64,000 nucleotides of DNA from Bacillota bacterium (GTDB lineage Bacteria; Bacillota_I; Bacilli_A; Erysipelotrichales; Erysipelotrichaceae). The notes under the pieces were generated by a model that was given only the letters and a program-made list of their open reading frames with translations, was not told the origin of the DNA and searched no databases. The number at the start of each line of letters is the position of its first letter. The stretch's first letter is position 1. The stretch covers positions 19,637 through 83,636 of the forward strand of contig JAEZBR010000071.1 in the NCBI GenBank assembly GCA_023426935.1, given 5' to 3'. The position numbers and the translations under genes are program-made. Shown here piece after piece: positions 53,976 through 63,594 of this stretch.

Positions 53976-54857
53976 ATGACTATGTTTTTACAAGAGCTTG
54001 TTAATGGACTATCCGTAGGTAGCGTCTATGCACTTATGGCAGTTGGATATTCGTTGATATATAGCTTATTGAATTTTACAAACTTTGCCCATAGTATTGC
54101 GGTAACTTTAGGTGCTTATGCTGCGTTTTTTTTCTTGTCTTATGTTGCTGGTAATATATATTTTGGAATTATCGCAGCGATATTAGTCTCAGGTTTAATT
54201 TCTATTCTAATTGAACAATTAGGATATAGTACGCTATTAAAGAAAAAAGCTCAAAGAATATATCTACTAATAACTGGGTTAGGTATATCAACAATGTGTG
54301 AAAATTTAGTTATCATATTTTTCTCTAGTCGCTTCAGAGTATACCCAGTAAATTTTTCGAATGAGTTAATAAAAATATTTGGAATTAATGTTGGGAAAGT
54401 AGATGTAATAATTTTTGCTGCCAGCATGGTTGCTTTGATTTTAGTAGAACTCTTTATTCACAGAACTAGGTATGGGTTAGCCATCAGGGGAGCTTCATTT
54501 GATTTAAATACAACATCATTGATGGGCGTAAATGTGCAATTATTAATAGTAATTGTATTTATGATGGCTGGTGCACTGGCGGGATTGGCCGGAGCGTTAT
54601 TAGGGGCTAAGTATACCGCATTCCCAGCTCTTGGAACTAATATGACAAATAAAGCATTTATAAGCTCTGTATTTGGCGGTCTTGGAAGTATTCCCGGGGC
54701 AGTTTTCGGAGCTATGGTTCTAGGCGTTGGAGAAACATTTATTTCAGCATATATATCTTCTTCAGCAAGAGATATATTTGCATATATTCTTCTTGTTGTA
54801 ATTTTGTTTATTAAGCCAACTGGTTTGATGGGCAAATCGACGATTGATAAGGCATGA
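53976..54857 (+). CDS. LIV-type ABC importer permease, LivH family (system 2)
   Basis: A 293-residue permease: NGLSVGSVYALMAVGYSLIY, NFTNFAHSIAVTLGAY, a coupling loop RGASFDLNTTSLMGVN near residue 175, and KYTAFPALG. AGGAGG precedes the ATG at a normal distance. Followed by livM after 13 bases. Confidence 0.92.
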   Translation: MTMFLQELVNGLSVGSVYALMAVGYSLIYSLLNFTNFAHSIAVTLGAYAAFFFLSYVAGNIYFGIIAAILVSGLISILIEQLGYSTLLKKKAQRIYLLITGLGISTMCENLVIIFFSSRFRVYPVNFSNELIKIFGINVGKVDVIIFAASMVALILVELFIHRTRYGLAIRGASFDLNTTSLMGVNVQLLIVIVFMMAGALAGLAGALLGAKYTAFPALGTNMTNKAFISSVFGGLGSIPGAVFGAMVLGVGETFISAYISSSARDIFAYILLVVILFIKPTGLMGKSTIDKA

Positions 54858-54870
54858 GGAGGTAAGCAAT

Positions 54871-55770
54871 ATGCAATATTGGGTGGGAGTTGCAACGGTA
54901 ACTTGTATTTATATGATTGCAATACTTGGCGTATCAATTCTTACAGGATTTACTGGGCAATTTAGTATGGGGCATGCTGGCTTTATGGCAATTGGCGCAT
55001 ATACATCAGCCTTGCTTACAAAAGCAACAAATTGTCCAATTTTCGTTGGAATAATTGCAGGAATGCTTGTTTCTTTGACTGTTGGATTAATAATTGGCTA
55101 TCCTACATTGAAACTTAAAGGTGATTATTTTGTAATTGCTACTTTAGGTATTGGTGAAGTCACTAAATTATTGATAGAAAACATGTCCGATTTTACTGGT
55201 GGAGCAAGAGGAGTAACAGATATTCCGCATGGATCAAGTTTTTTGGAAGTGTTCATTGTGTTAATAGTTGTAGTGTTTCTGCTTTTTAGATTTATTAAAT
55301 CAAAGCAAGGCAGAAACTGTATTGCTGTAAGAGAAGATGAACTGGCAGCAGAATCAATTGGTACAAATGTTTTCAGATATAAAATGCTGGCTATGGGTAT
55401 TAGTTGTGTATTGTGTGGGCTATCAGGGGGATTATTGGCTCATTATATGCATTATCTAAATCCTACAATGTTTAACACTATCATGTCTGATCAATTAGTG
55501 ATGACTGTCATATTAGGAGGATGTGGTTCCATAAGTGGAACAATAATTGCTTCATTGGTTTTGGTTCCACTACCAGAAATTCTCAGATTTGGTTCCGTAC
55601 AAGAATGGAGGATGTTCTTTTATGGGTTACTAGTTGTTTTAGTCATAATTTTCCGACCTGCAGGATTAATGGGGACAAAAGAACTATCTATTAAAAACAT
55701 TAAATCCTGGGTTCTATCAGTAAAAAACAATCAACATGAATATATTAAGAAAAGGAAGAAATCACTATGA
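54871..55770 (+). CDS. LIV-type ABC importer permease, LivM family (system 2)
   Basis: A 299-residue permease with LTGFTGQFSMGHAGFMAIGA near residue 22, IGYPTLKLKGDYFVIATLG and the coupling segment VREDELAAESIGTN. The start is the ATG behind GAGGAGG (54856-54862); an upstream TTG in the same frame overlaps livH and is not needed. ATGA-type overlap with livG. Confidence 0.92.
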   Translation: MQYWVGVATVTCIYMIAILGVSILTGFTGQFSMGHAGFMAIGAYTSALLTKATNCPIFVGIIAGMLVSLTVGLIIGYPTLKLKGDYFVIATLGIGEVTKLLIENMSDFTGGARGVTDIPHGSSFLEVFIVLIVVVFLLFRFIKSKQGRNCIAVREDELAAESIGTNVFRYKMLAMGISCVLCGLSGGLLAHYMHYLNPTMFNTIMSDQLVMTVILGGCGSISGTIIASLVLVPLPEILRFGSVQEWRMFFYGLLVVLVIIFRPAGLMGTKELSIKNIKSWVLSVKNNQHEYIKKRKKSL

Positions 55771-56552
55771 CACAAGATAATATTCTAGTTTTAAATCATG
55801 TAACTAAAAATTTTGGTGGAATAGTGGCATCGAACGATATTTCGATCGTGGTTCCAAAGGGTAGTATTTATGGAATCATTGGACCTAACGGTGCTGGAAA
55901 AACAACTTTATTCAACATTATAACTGGTGTATATAATCCTACTTCTGGGGAAGTCTTGTTTAAAGGTAAAAAAATAAATGGTTTGTCGACGCACAATATA
56001 TCTAAACTTGGTATAGCTAGAACATTTCAAAATATCAGATTATTTGATTCTTTATCAATATATGATAACCTTTTAACAGCATGTACAAATCATATTTCAT
56101 ATGGATTAATAAACGGATTGCTTCATTCACCAAAATATAAGGTACAAGAAAAAGAGGCAAGTGAAATATGTTGTGAGTTGCTTAAAGAAATTGGACTATA
56201 TGAAATAAGGAATAATCCAGCTAATAGTCTTCCTTACGGTATGCAAAGACGTTTAGAAATAGCGAGAGCATTGGCAACTGAACCAAAACTTATTCTTTTG
56301 GATGAACCAGCTGCAGGGATGAACGGTGAAGAATCAGAAAAATTATCATTGTTTATTAAAAGAATACATGATAATCGTAAAATATCAATAATAATAATAG
56401 ACCATCATATGGACGTAATTATGGATGTATGTCAATTTATCAGTGTTCTAGATTTTGGCAGTTTGATAGCGGAAGGTAAACCAGAAGATATTCAAAAAAA
56501 TCCAACTGTAATAGAAGCATATTTGGGGGCGGATGACGATGTTAAAAATTAA
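55767..56552 (+). CDS. LIV-type ABC importer ATPase, LivG family (system 2)
   Basis: A 261-residue ATPase: Walker A GPNGAGKTT near residue 38, GIARTFQNIRLF, LivG-type signature LPYGMQRRLEIARAL, and Walker B LILLDEPAAGMNGEE. The switch region reads IIDHHMDVIMDV. It overlaps the start of livF. Confidence 0.94.
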   Translation: MTQDNILVLNHVTKNFGGIVASNDISIVVPKGSIYGIIGPNGAGKTTLFNIITGVYNPTSGEVLFKGKKINGLSTHNISKLGIARTFQNIRLFDSLSIYDNLLTACTNHISYGLINGLLHSPKYKVQEKEASEICCELLKEIGLYEIRNNPANSLPYGMQRRLEIARALATEPKLILLDEPAAGMNGEESEKLSLFIKRIHDNRKISIIIIDHHMDVIMDVCQFISVLDFGSLIAEGKPEDIQKNPTVIEAYLGADDDVKN

Positions 56553-57258
56553 CAATTTACATTATCAATATGGTAAAATTCAAGCACTTCGTGGCGTAAA
56601 TTTTAAAATTGAAGACGGGGAAATAATGGCAATAGTAGGCGCTAATGGGGCGGGTAAATCAACCTTAATGAAGTGTATAGCAGGTTTGCTTAAACCCCAA
56701 AAAGGAGAAGTTTTAATAGATAATGAAAAGTTGGAAAGTTCTCCAAATTTAGTAGTTAAAAAAGGTATTTGCCTTGTCCCTGAAGGAAGAATGATATTTC
56801 CAAATCTTACAGTAGAAGAAAATTTACTTTTGGGCGGATATACAATAAAAAATCGTGAGCCAGGGATAGAAAACTCATATAAGATGTTTCCTAGACTTAA
56901 AGAACGTAAGGATCAAAGCGCCGGAACTTTATCTGGCGGTGAACAACAAATGCTAGCAATTGCTAGAGGTCTTATGGCTAATCCTAAAATATTGTTATTA
57001 GATGAACCTAGCTTAGGCTTAGCACCATTGCTTGTTAATGAGATAATGCAGATTATAACAACAATAAATAAAAAAGGCACAACAGTTTTACTAGTTGAAC
57101 AGAATGCAAGAAAGGCTTTATCTATTGCAACACATGCCTGTGTTTTAGAGCAAGGCGTAATAGTAAAAGAAGGAACAGGAGTTGAATTGGCAGCAGATCA
57201 ATCGATTATAAACTCATATTTGGGAAGAATTAAAAAGGAGAAATATAGTAATGACTGA
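56539..57258 (+). CDS. LIV-type ABC importer ATPase, LivF family (system 2)
   Basis: A 239-residue ATPase: MLKINNLHYQYGKIQALRGV, Walker [56 protein letters not shown] take the second of two nearby ATGs because GGGGGCGG is at the right distance from it. The next gene starts 8 bases before its stop. Confidence 0.93.
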   Translation: MLKINNLHYQYGKIQALRGVNFKIEDGEIMAIVGANGAGKSTLMKCIAGLLKPQKGEVLIDNEKLESSPNLVVKKGICLVPEGRMIFPNLTVEENLLLGGYTIKNREPGIENSYKMFPRLKERKDQSAGTLSGGEQQMLAIARGLMANPKILLLDEPSLGLAPLLVNEIMQIITTINKKGTTVLLVEQNARKALSIATHACVLEQGVIVKEGTGVELAADQSIINSYLGRIKKEKYSND

Positions 57259-58027
57259 ATTAGTAAAGGAAGCAATGTTTGATTATTTTAAATTATCTAA
57301 TCAAGTTGCAATTGTGACAGGTGGTGGAAACGGCATTGGTAAAGCAACTGCAAAAATGTTAGCACGTCTTGGAGCAAAAGTTATGGTGTGTGATATTGAA
57401 GAAGATAGTGCAAAGGATACTGCAGATGAAATTTGTGCATTAAAAGGAAAGGCTATTTATTGTAAATGTGATATTTCGAGTTTATCCGAAATACAAGAAA
57501 CCGTAAAAAAGACAATTAAAAAATTTGAAACTATTGATATACTTGTCAATAATGCCGGAACTTTCGGTGGAGGTATTAGGTTTAATGAAATGACATATGA
57601 TGAATGGGACAGATTAATAAGTGTAAATTTAACAGGCACTTATATGTTTACAAATGAGGTCCTAAAACATATGGTACCAAAAAAGCATGGAAAAATATGT
57701 ATGGTCAGCTCTGGCGCCGCGTTTGGTTATGACTTTTCTGATCCGCATTATGCTGCTTCAAAAGCAGGAATAATTGGATTAGCGAAAGAACTATCTAGAG
57801 AAGTAGCACCATATAGAATTAACGTAAATGCACTAGGAACGGGATTAACTGATACACGAATGGCACATTTGCCTGGGAGATCATGGGAAGATGAGACTAA
57901 TGGAATACCATGGTATCGAGTTGGGACCCCGGACGACCAAGCGGCCGCAATTACATTCTTAGTGTCAGAAGCGGCCGAGTACATTACTGGACAGGTGTTA
58001 TGCCCAAATGGAGGAGCATGGTTATAA
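57251..58027 (+). CDS. Short-chain dehydrogenase/reductase A (cluster 2)
   Basis: A 258-residue SDR: VTGGGNGIGKATAKM near residue 22, CDIEED (Asp favouring NAD), NNAGTFGGG, the catalytic serine in MVSSGAAFGYD, and YAASK as the Tyr-x3-Lys. The end, YITGQVLCPNGGAW, is nearly the same as in the next SDR (YVTGQCLAPNGGRH), so the two probably arose by duplication. AAAGGAG site; overlaps livF by 8 bases. Confidence 0.9.
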   Translation: MTELVKEAMFDYFKLSNQVAIVTGGGNGIGKATAKMLARLGAKVMVCDIEEDSAKDTADEICALKGKAIYCKCDISSLSEIQETVKKTIKKFETIDILVNNAGTFGGGIRFNEMTYDEWDRLISVNLTGTYMFTNEVLKHMVPKKHGKICMVSSGAAFGYDFSDPHYAASKAGIIGLAKELSREVAPYRINVNALGTGLTDTRMAHLPGRSWEDETNGIPWYRVGTPDDQAAAITFLVSEAAEYITGQVLCPNGGAWL

Positions 58028-58113
58028 CATACATTAGTTATTATCTATATAATTGGATATTTCATGTAGAAAGGAAAAATCAATTTCAATCTTAAATTGA
58101 TAAACAAATAAAA

Positions 58114-58881
58114 ATGTTGGCTGATTATTTAAAACTTTTTGGAAAAATTGCAGTAGTAACTGGTGGCGCTCGAGGGATAGGCGAGGATATAGCATGTTCA
58201 TTAGCACATTATGGTGCGAAAGTCATGGTTTGCGACATTAAAGACGATTTAGGCGTATCCGTCGTTCAAAAAATATTGAATGATAACGGTAATGCTGAAT
58301 ATTGTCATTGTGATGTTTCTAATCCAAAGTCAATAGAAAAAATGGTGAACAAAACATTAGACTATTTTGGCAAAATAGATATATTAGTAAATGATGCAGG
58401 AATAGGTAGTCAAATTTTACCGTTTGAAGAAATCAGCGATGAAGAATGGGATAAAATAATGCATGTGGATCTTGCTGGGCCATTTTATGTAACTCGTGCA
58501 ATCATTCCATATATGAAAAAACAAAAATATGGGAAAATTATAAATATTAGTTCCGGTTCCGGTGTTATAGGTGAGCCGTTCTGTGCACACTATGCTACTG
58601 CAAAGGCTGGATTGATTGGTTTTACCGAATCAATTGCGAAGGAATTAGCTATGTACAGAATAAATGCTAATGTTATTGCTGTGCCAACAACAGACACTCC
58701 AATGTTATCAGAAACTGATTTTGATATATCGATTAAAGAAGAAATTAAAGAAATTCCATGGGGGAGGATTGCTGTTACAAAAGACATTTCCGATATGGTT
58801 TTATATTTGTCTTCAGATGCTTCTGAATATGTAACAGGGCAGTGCTTAGCACCTAATGGTGGTAGGCATACACCAATGTAA
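58114..58881 (+). CDS. Short-chain dehydrogenase/reductase B (cluster 2)
   Basis: A 255-residue SDR: VTGGARGIGEDIACSL near residue 15, CDIKDD, NDAGIGSQ, serine in NISSGSGVIG and YATAK as the Tyr-x3-Lys. It is preceded by 86 bases without an evident gene and lacks a strong ribosome-binding site, so expression may be lower than that of SDR A. Both members of the pair look catalytically complete and may act on two hydroxyls or in opposite directions. Confidence 0.88.
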   Translation: MLADYLKLFGKIAVVTGGARGIGEDIACSLAHYGAKVMVCDIKDDLGVSVVQKILNDNGNAEYCHCDVSNPKSIEKMVNKTLDYFGKIDILVNDAGIGSQILPFEEISDEEWDKIMHVDLAGPFYVTRAIIPYMKKQKYGKIINISSGSGVIGEPFCAHYATAKAGLIGFTESIAKELAMYRINANVIAVPTTDTPMLSETDFDISIKEEIKEIPWGRIAVTKDISDMVLYLSSDASEYVTGQCLAPNGGRHTPM

Positions 58882-58894
58882 GTGAGGTAAAAAA

Positions 58895-59734
58895 ATGAAA
58901 TGGCCTAATGGAGCTAAAATTGCTTTCTCGTTAGCATTTGACCTAGATGCAGATACGATTTGGAGAAATAAAGCTGTTAAGTTGAAAAATGGCGAAACAT
59001 ACTTAAGAGGTCTGTCAATTGGCAGATATAGTATCAATAAAGGTGCATATCGAGTTTTAGATATATTAAAAAAATATAATATTAAAGCTACATGGTTTAT
59101 ACCTGCTGAGATTGTACAAAAGCATACTGATCTAGTAAAAAGAATTATTAGTGATGGACATGAAATTGGGCATCATGGTCTTGATCACAGAGGAGAATAT
59201 GGTGATACTGTTCAAAAACAAATATCAAGGATAGAACAGTGTAATGAAGTATTTAAAAAAAATGTTGGAATTGTACCAGTTGGGTTTAGACCTACTGGAC
59301 AATTGTTGCCAGAAACACTTGAATGGGTGTACTCTGATGGAGGATTTATCTATTCAAGTGCTGGAATCAGTGGAGAAGAATGCAATTACTATTCGATAAA
59401 CGGGAAAATAACAAAAGCAGTTAATATCCCGTGTCGTGATGAGCAACTAGATGATTATGTACAAACAGTATTAAATTCGTATCCACAAGTTCTAATGGGA
59501 ATGCCTAGAATAGCATCATATAAAAACGTGTATTCGAATTGGATACATGAATTAGAGGGAATGATCAAATATGGTAATTCCGGATCAACTGCATTTCACC
59601 CACAGATTGAAGGCACACCTGGGAGAGCAGTTATGTTTGAATTGTTTATAAAATACCTAATTAATAACCCTAATATATGGTGTGCTAGATGTATTGATAT
59701 TGCTAATTATTATAATAAACATATAGGAGATTAA
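58895..59734 (+). CDS. NodB/PuuE-type polysaccharide-deacetylase-family hydrolase (active-looking)
   Basis: A 279-residue protein with one NodB homology domain. It opens WPNGAKIAFSLAFDLDADTIW, so Asp16 and Asp18 sit at the first metal motif. Zinc ligands H94-GLD-H98 lie in HEIGHHGLDH, followed by FRPTGQ near residue 130 and a late TAFHPQIEG. No signal peptide, so it works in the cytoplasm. The form resembles PuuE allantoinase, cyclic imidase and H. pylori PgdA rather than secreted chitin deacetylases, so a small amide or imide is a likely substrate. Confidence 0.85.
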   Translation: MKWPNGAKIAFSLAFDLDADTIWRNKAVKLKNGETYLRGLSIGRYSINKGAYRVLDILKKYNIKATWFIPAEIVQKHTDLVKRIISDGHEIGHHGLDHRGEYGDTVQKQISRIEQCNEVFKKNVGIVPVGFRPTGQLLPETLEWVYSDGGFIYSSAGISGEECNYYSINGKITKAVNIPCRDEQLDDYVQTVLNSYPQVLMGMPRIASYKNVYSNWIHELEGMIKYGNSGSTAFHPQIEGTPGRAVMFELFIKYLINNPNIWCARCIDIANYYNKHIGD

Positions 59735-59740
59735 ACAATA

Positions 59741-60577
59741 ATGCTAGAAAAAACGATATGGCCAAATGGTAAAAAATATGCAGCAGTTATTAGTATTAAT
59801 TTAGATGCTGAGTATTTTGGAAGAATGTATTATCCTAATATTAATATTGAAGAAGGGGATATTCTTAATTTAGGTATTACTAGTATAAAATATGGGTTGC
59901 CAAAAGTACTAGACGTTTTAGACAGATATGGTGTTAAAGCTAGCTTTTTTGTTCCAGGAGGTGTAGCTAAAAAATATCCTGAAGCTGTGCATCAGGCTTA
60001 TGCAAGAGGCCACGAAATTGCATGTAGAGGAAATGAATTTGAAATCATGGCACAGTTTAGTAAAGAAGAACAGTTTAAGATGTTAAATAATGCTAGAAAA
60101 GAAATATTTGACGTTATTGGTGAGAATCCTACTGGTTTTAGGATCCCAGAGGGGGAAATTAACAACGATACACTAAGTGTTGTAAAAGAGCTTGGCTTTA
60201 AGTATTCTAGTTCATTATCTGATGATGATTTACCTTATGTTCACAAGAATCAAAATTTGGTGGAGTTACCTATTCATTGGGAATTATACGATCTCCCCTA
60301 TTTTACATTTACGTTTGATCCTCCAATTCCTCCTGGGCAAGCAAGAAGTTCTAAAATGGAGGATGTATTGGATAATTGGATAATTGAAATCAGTGGTGCT
60401 AGAAAGTATGGAACATTCTTTCATTTACAAATTGATCCACAGGCAGTTGGTGAGCAAGGAAGAATATTTATGTTAGAAAAAATATTGGATGAGCTTACAA
60501 CAGATAAAGATGTGTGGTTAACAACTGATATTGAAATTGCAAACTATTATATGGAAAGGAGAAATAATCATGTCTGA
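59741..60577 (+). CDS. NodB/PuuE-type paralogue lacking metal ligands
   Basis: A 278-residue paralogue of the preceding gene, 6 bases downstream, opening WPNGKKYAAVISINLDAEYF. At the first motif Asp becomes Asn20. At the zinc motif HEIGHHGLDH becomes HEIACRGNEF, so both His of the H-x3-H pair are replaced (Arg96 and Phe100). FRIPEGE and FHLQIDP keep the fold recognisable. It is probably inactive on its own and may partner the intact paralogue. AT content is as high as in its neighbours. Confidence 0.82.
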   Translation: MLEKTIWPNGKKYAAVISINLDAEYFGRMYYPNINIEEGDILNLGITSIKYGLPKVLDVLDRYGVKASFFVPGGVAKKYPEAVHQAYARGHEIACRGNEFEIMAQFSKEEQFKMLNNARKEIFDVIGENPTGFRIPEGEINNDTLSVVKELGFKYSSSLSDDDLPYVHKNQNLVELPIHWELYDLPYFTFTFDPPIPPGQARSSKMEDVLDNWIIEISGARKYGTFFHLQIDPQAVGEQGRIFMLEKILDELTTDKDVWLTTDIEIANYYMERRNNHV

Positions 60578-61883
60578 AGCGACTCTTAATGCATTCGGTA
60601 AACAATTAGTGGATATGACCCTAAATAAAAGCAGATACGATGCTCTTGATTTAGAGTGGTATACTGAAAGTCCGTTTTGGCGAAGGACTAATATGAATTA
60701 TTCTAGAGAGTATAAAACAATTCCAGATTATGAAATTGGCGATTTACAGCAAGGGCTAAGCTTGAACGATATTTTATATGAATCTGAATCATTAGAAAGT
60801 AGCATTATTGACTATAGAAAAAAAGCAAAAGCTTGCGAAAATGAAAGAATTAAGTTTTTACTAGAGCACACGCATAATTTAAATGTACGAACCAAACTAT
60901 TGTTAGGACAAAAAATGTCATTTAATGAAATGACAAATGGATTATATAATTTGGTGGCACCTAAGTTTGATTATAGTAGATTTGACAATATGCATAGTCA
61001 ACTCGGTAAAGAATTACCTGGTAGTGGAGACGTTAATAATCGAATAGATTTGTATAGGAAATCGACAGAAATTCCAAAGGAAGAATTACTAAGTATTTTA
61101 AGGAATGTTACATTATTTTTTCATAATTCAACAGTAGATCATATGAATGTTACAGGTAATAGCATGCCAAGGGTAAGAGTTAGAAATCTATATGATGACA
61201 AGACAGTTTTTTTGTCGATTTTATTTGGATACGATTATGATCATATACAGTATGAAAGAAATTTTAATTTAAATTATTGTTGGACTATAGACAATGTGAT
61301 TGAATACATTGGTCATGAAATGGAACCAGGTCATTTGACGTTTTTTGAAAAACGATTACAAAAAATGATAGACACTTGTTGGCCAGAGATGATGATTATT
61401 TCTCAATATTCAGCTTCTTCAGCTTTTACAGAAGGTGCTGCTAGGCATGCTATTGATTTGGTTTTTAATGAGTCTATTGAAGAAAAAATAAATTATGAAA
61501 TTGAAAATATAATTAAGCCAGCACATTTAGATATTAGTATTTCAAAGCATCTTCCTTTATGGCATGAATTTATTGAACTATCTGGATATGGCAAATTAGA
61601 AGCTTCAAGAAATATTTGGGATGGAAAATGGAGTAAAACAGAAGCTGCTCAATTTTTAGAAAAATATGGATTTGTTAACCAAGGAACCGGCCTTTCGGAA
61701 ATTGATAGTTTAATGAGTGATGATGGTCATTATGTTTGTCATGATTATTCTCGAGATATTCAAAGAAAGTATTTCCACAATCATGCAACTAGTATTGAAG
61801 AGCAATGGAAATTATATGAGAAAATGTGTAGTTTACCAATATCAATGTCTGATATAGTTATAGAAGTTGGAAAACCAACATAA
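60570..61883 (+). CDS. HExxxGH metalloenzyme, DUF885-like (short form)
   Basis: A 437-residue protein with the zinc motif H249-E-M-E-P-G-H255 and a downstream Glu288 in FTEGAARHA, comparable to the HE-x-x-P-G-H ... EGWA pattern of DUF885 proteins. DUF885 members are usually 550-600 residues, so this is short. No signal peptide. It may be a peptidase or amidase acting on the imported compound. The start is the ATG preceded by AAAGGAG, overlapping the previous gene by 8 bases. The family call is based on the motif only. Confidence 0.65.
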   Translation: MSEATLNAFGKQLVDMTLNKSRYDALDLEWYTESPFWRRTNMNYSREYKTIPDYEIGDLQQGLSLNDILYESESLESSIIDYRKKAKACENERIKFLLEHTHNLNVRTKLLLGQKMSFNEMTNGLYNLVAPKFDYSRFDNMHSQLGKELPGSGDVNNRIDLYRKSTEIPKEELLSILRNVTLFFHNSTVDHMNVTGNSMPRVRVRNLYDDKTVFLSILFGYDYDHIQYERNFNLNYCWTIDNVIEYIGHEMEPGHLTFFEKRLQKMIDTCWPEMMIISQYSASSAFTEGAARHAIDLVFNESIEEKINYEIENIIKPAHLDISISKHLPLWHEFIELSGYGKLEASRNIWDGKWSKTEAAQFLEKYGFVNQGTGLSEIDSLMSDDGHYVCHDYSRDIQRKYFHNHATSIEEQWKLYEKMCSLPISMSDIVIEVGKPT

Positions 61884-61902
61884 TAAATTAGAAAGGAGTA
61901 AT

Positions 61903-63594
61903 ATGAATATTAATTTGAAGATGCTTTCTGATTTAAATATAATAAAACCAGCGAATGCAATTAGAAACAATGCAAACACTATACTACATATCATTATTTT
62001 TGATAGAAAAGTTGAATTGATTAGCATTAAAGAATACTCTTTAGTTTTTTTCCCCACAAGAAAAGATAATATTTCACTTAATACAGTTGATTACTTATAT
62101 AATAATAATAGTTATGCAGTTTTATATTCTTCTGTTTTTAAATTGTTGAAGGGCAATTACGAAAAGTACAATAACATCTTTATTGTAGATGATGATTCGG
62201 ATATGATTGGTGCAATATCAGAGTGCTATAATATGGAAAATGCAGAAATTAATCATTTATTAAATTATTTTTCGGATACAATGGACAGGTTGTCATATGG
62301 CATGATGAAGAATTCAATAGGCGATGAAAATGTATTTTTAATTGCATCAAGCTTATTAGGAGAAAAGCCAATTGCCGTAGTACCGCCTAATTTCTTTTTA
62401 TATAAAAATTACGATAGTGATAAACAGCATATAATTAAGAATTACTATTTCAACAACATTAATTTCGATTGGCATAGAATACTAAATGATTTTAATATTG
62501 ATAAGGCAAAGAAGAACAGTGATTTATTCAAAAACAGTGCATTTTATATAGAAACATTAGAGTATAAAAATGATTATTGCACTAGAAGCGAGATCAAAGC
62601 ATTGTTATATCCTATTAATGATGATAGTTTAAATAAGTATGGGTATTTAATTGTCATAGAGAAAGATTCATTAACAACATTGCCAATGGAAGATTGTATA
62701 AAAATTAAATTGATCTTATCAGCATTGAAGTTCGAAGCAGTAAAATCAAATGAAATTGCAAATACAATTAATCGTTATTATGATTTTATCTTAAGCGAAA
62801 TAATCGAATCAAACGAAACAGACTTTAGGAAAATAATGAATAAGTATGGCTTAGTAAAAAAAGTCATAGCAGATAGATACTATATTTCAATTATTAGTAG
62901 AAATCAAACAAAGACGAATAATTTAATATTGAACGAATTACTTACCAGCCAGCAGTTTAATGCATTGTATGACAAAATATCAAGTGTGTATAATAACACA
63001 ACGTTTTTTTTGTTTGAGAGAAAGAACAGAATGATTGTATTTATTCCAGAATCATTTGCTGAAAAGACAAAATCAGGCGAGGTCACTTTTAGCAAACTAA
63101 TTAATGTTTTATATAATTATTTTGGCAATTTGATTAATGGCATTGGAATTAGTGACATTACTAATGTTACTAATATGAGAGAAGGATATATGCAAGCTTC
63201 AATGTCGCTTTCAATATCCGAAAAGGGAAAAGAGCGAAATATTGTTTATTATCGCGACTTAGGAATTATGAGATATTTTTTTGATAATAAAGATGATATA
63301 GATTTTAGGCCATTATTAGACTTATATAATGAGTACATAGCACCTATTGTCAATTATGATAAGGCTCACGACAGTGCATTAATTGATACATTAGAATGCT
63401 ATATAAATTCAAATTCTTCACCTTCGCTAACAGTATCAGAATTATTTATTCATAAAAACACTTTATATTCTCGTTTAAATAGAATTGAGCACTTAATTAA
63501 TAAAAGTCTATCACAAAGTGAAACTATTTTTAATCTATCGTTGGGATTGAAAATTAAAAAATTAGCAGATATAGGCATAATTAAAGATATTTAA
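61903..63594 (+). CDS. PucR/CdaR-type transcriptional regulator
   Basis: A 563-residue regulator. The C-terminal helix-turn-helix (LTVSELFIHKNTLYSRLNRI, near residue 525) is the HTH_30 domain of PucR/CdaR proteins. A middle GGDEF-like/CdaR domain lies at about residues 285-420 (YISIISRNQ..., GIGISDITNVTNMREGYMQA). The N-terminal half is a sensor region without clear homology to me. PucR proteins activate purine or other nitrogen-compound catabolism, so it probably controls this operon. AAAGGAGT lies before the ATG. No operator recognised. Confidence 0.85.
   Translation: MNINLKMLSDLNIIKPANAIRNNANTILHIIIFDRKVELISIKEYSLVFFPTRKDNISLNTVDYLYNNNSYAVLYSSVFKLLKGNYEKYNNIFIVDDDSDMIGAISECYNMENAEINHLLNYFSDTMDRLSYGMMKNSIGDENVFLIASSLLGEKPIAVVPPNFFLYKNYDSDKQHIIKNYYFNNINFDWHRILNDFNIDKAKKNSDLFKNSAFYIETLEYKNDYCTRSEIKALLYPINDDSLNKYGYLIVIEKDSLTTLPMEDCIKIKLILSALKFEAVKSNEIANTINRYYDFILSEIIESNETDFRKIMNKYGLVKKVIADRYYISIISRNQTKTNNLILNELLTSQQFNALYDKISSVYNNTTFFLFERKNRMIVFIPESFAEKTKSGEVTFSKLINVLYNYFGNLINGIGISDITNVTNMREGYMQASMSLSISEKGKERNIVYYRDLGIMRYFFDNKDDIDFRPLLDLYNEYIAPIVNYDKAHDSALIDTLECYINSNSSPSLTVSELFIHKNTLYSRLNRIEHLINKSLSQSETIFNLSLGLKIKKLADIGIIKDI

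Noticed and set aside
54458..54937. 159-codon minus-strand frame under livH/livM of system 2
   Set aside because: Antisense of two well-defined permease genes; composition is a mirror of their hydrophobic codons.
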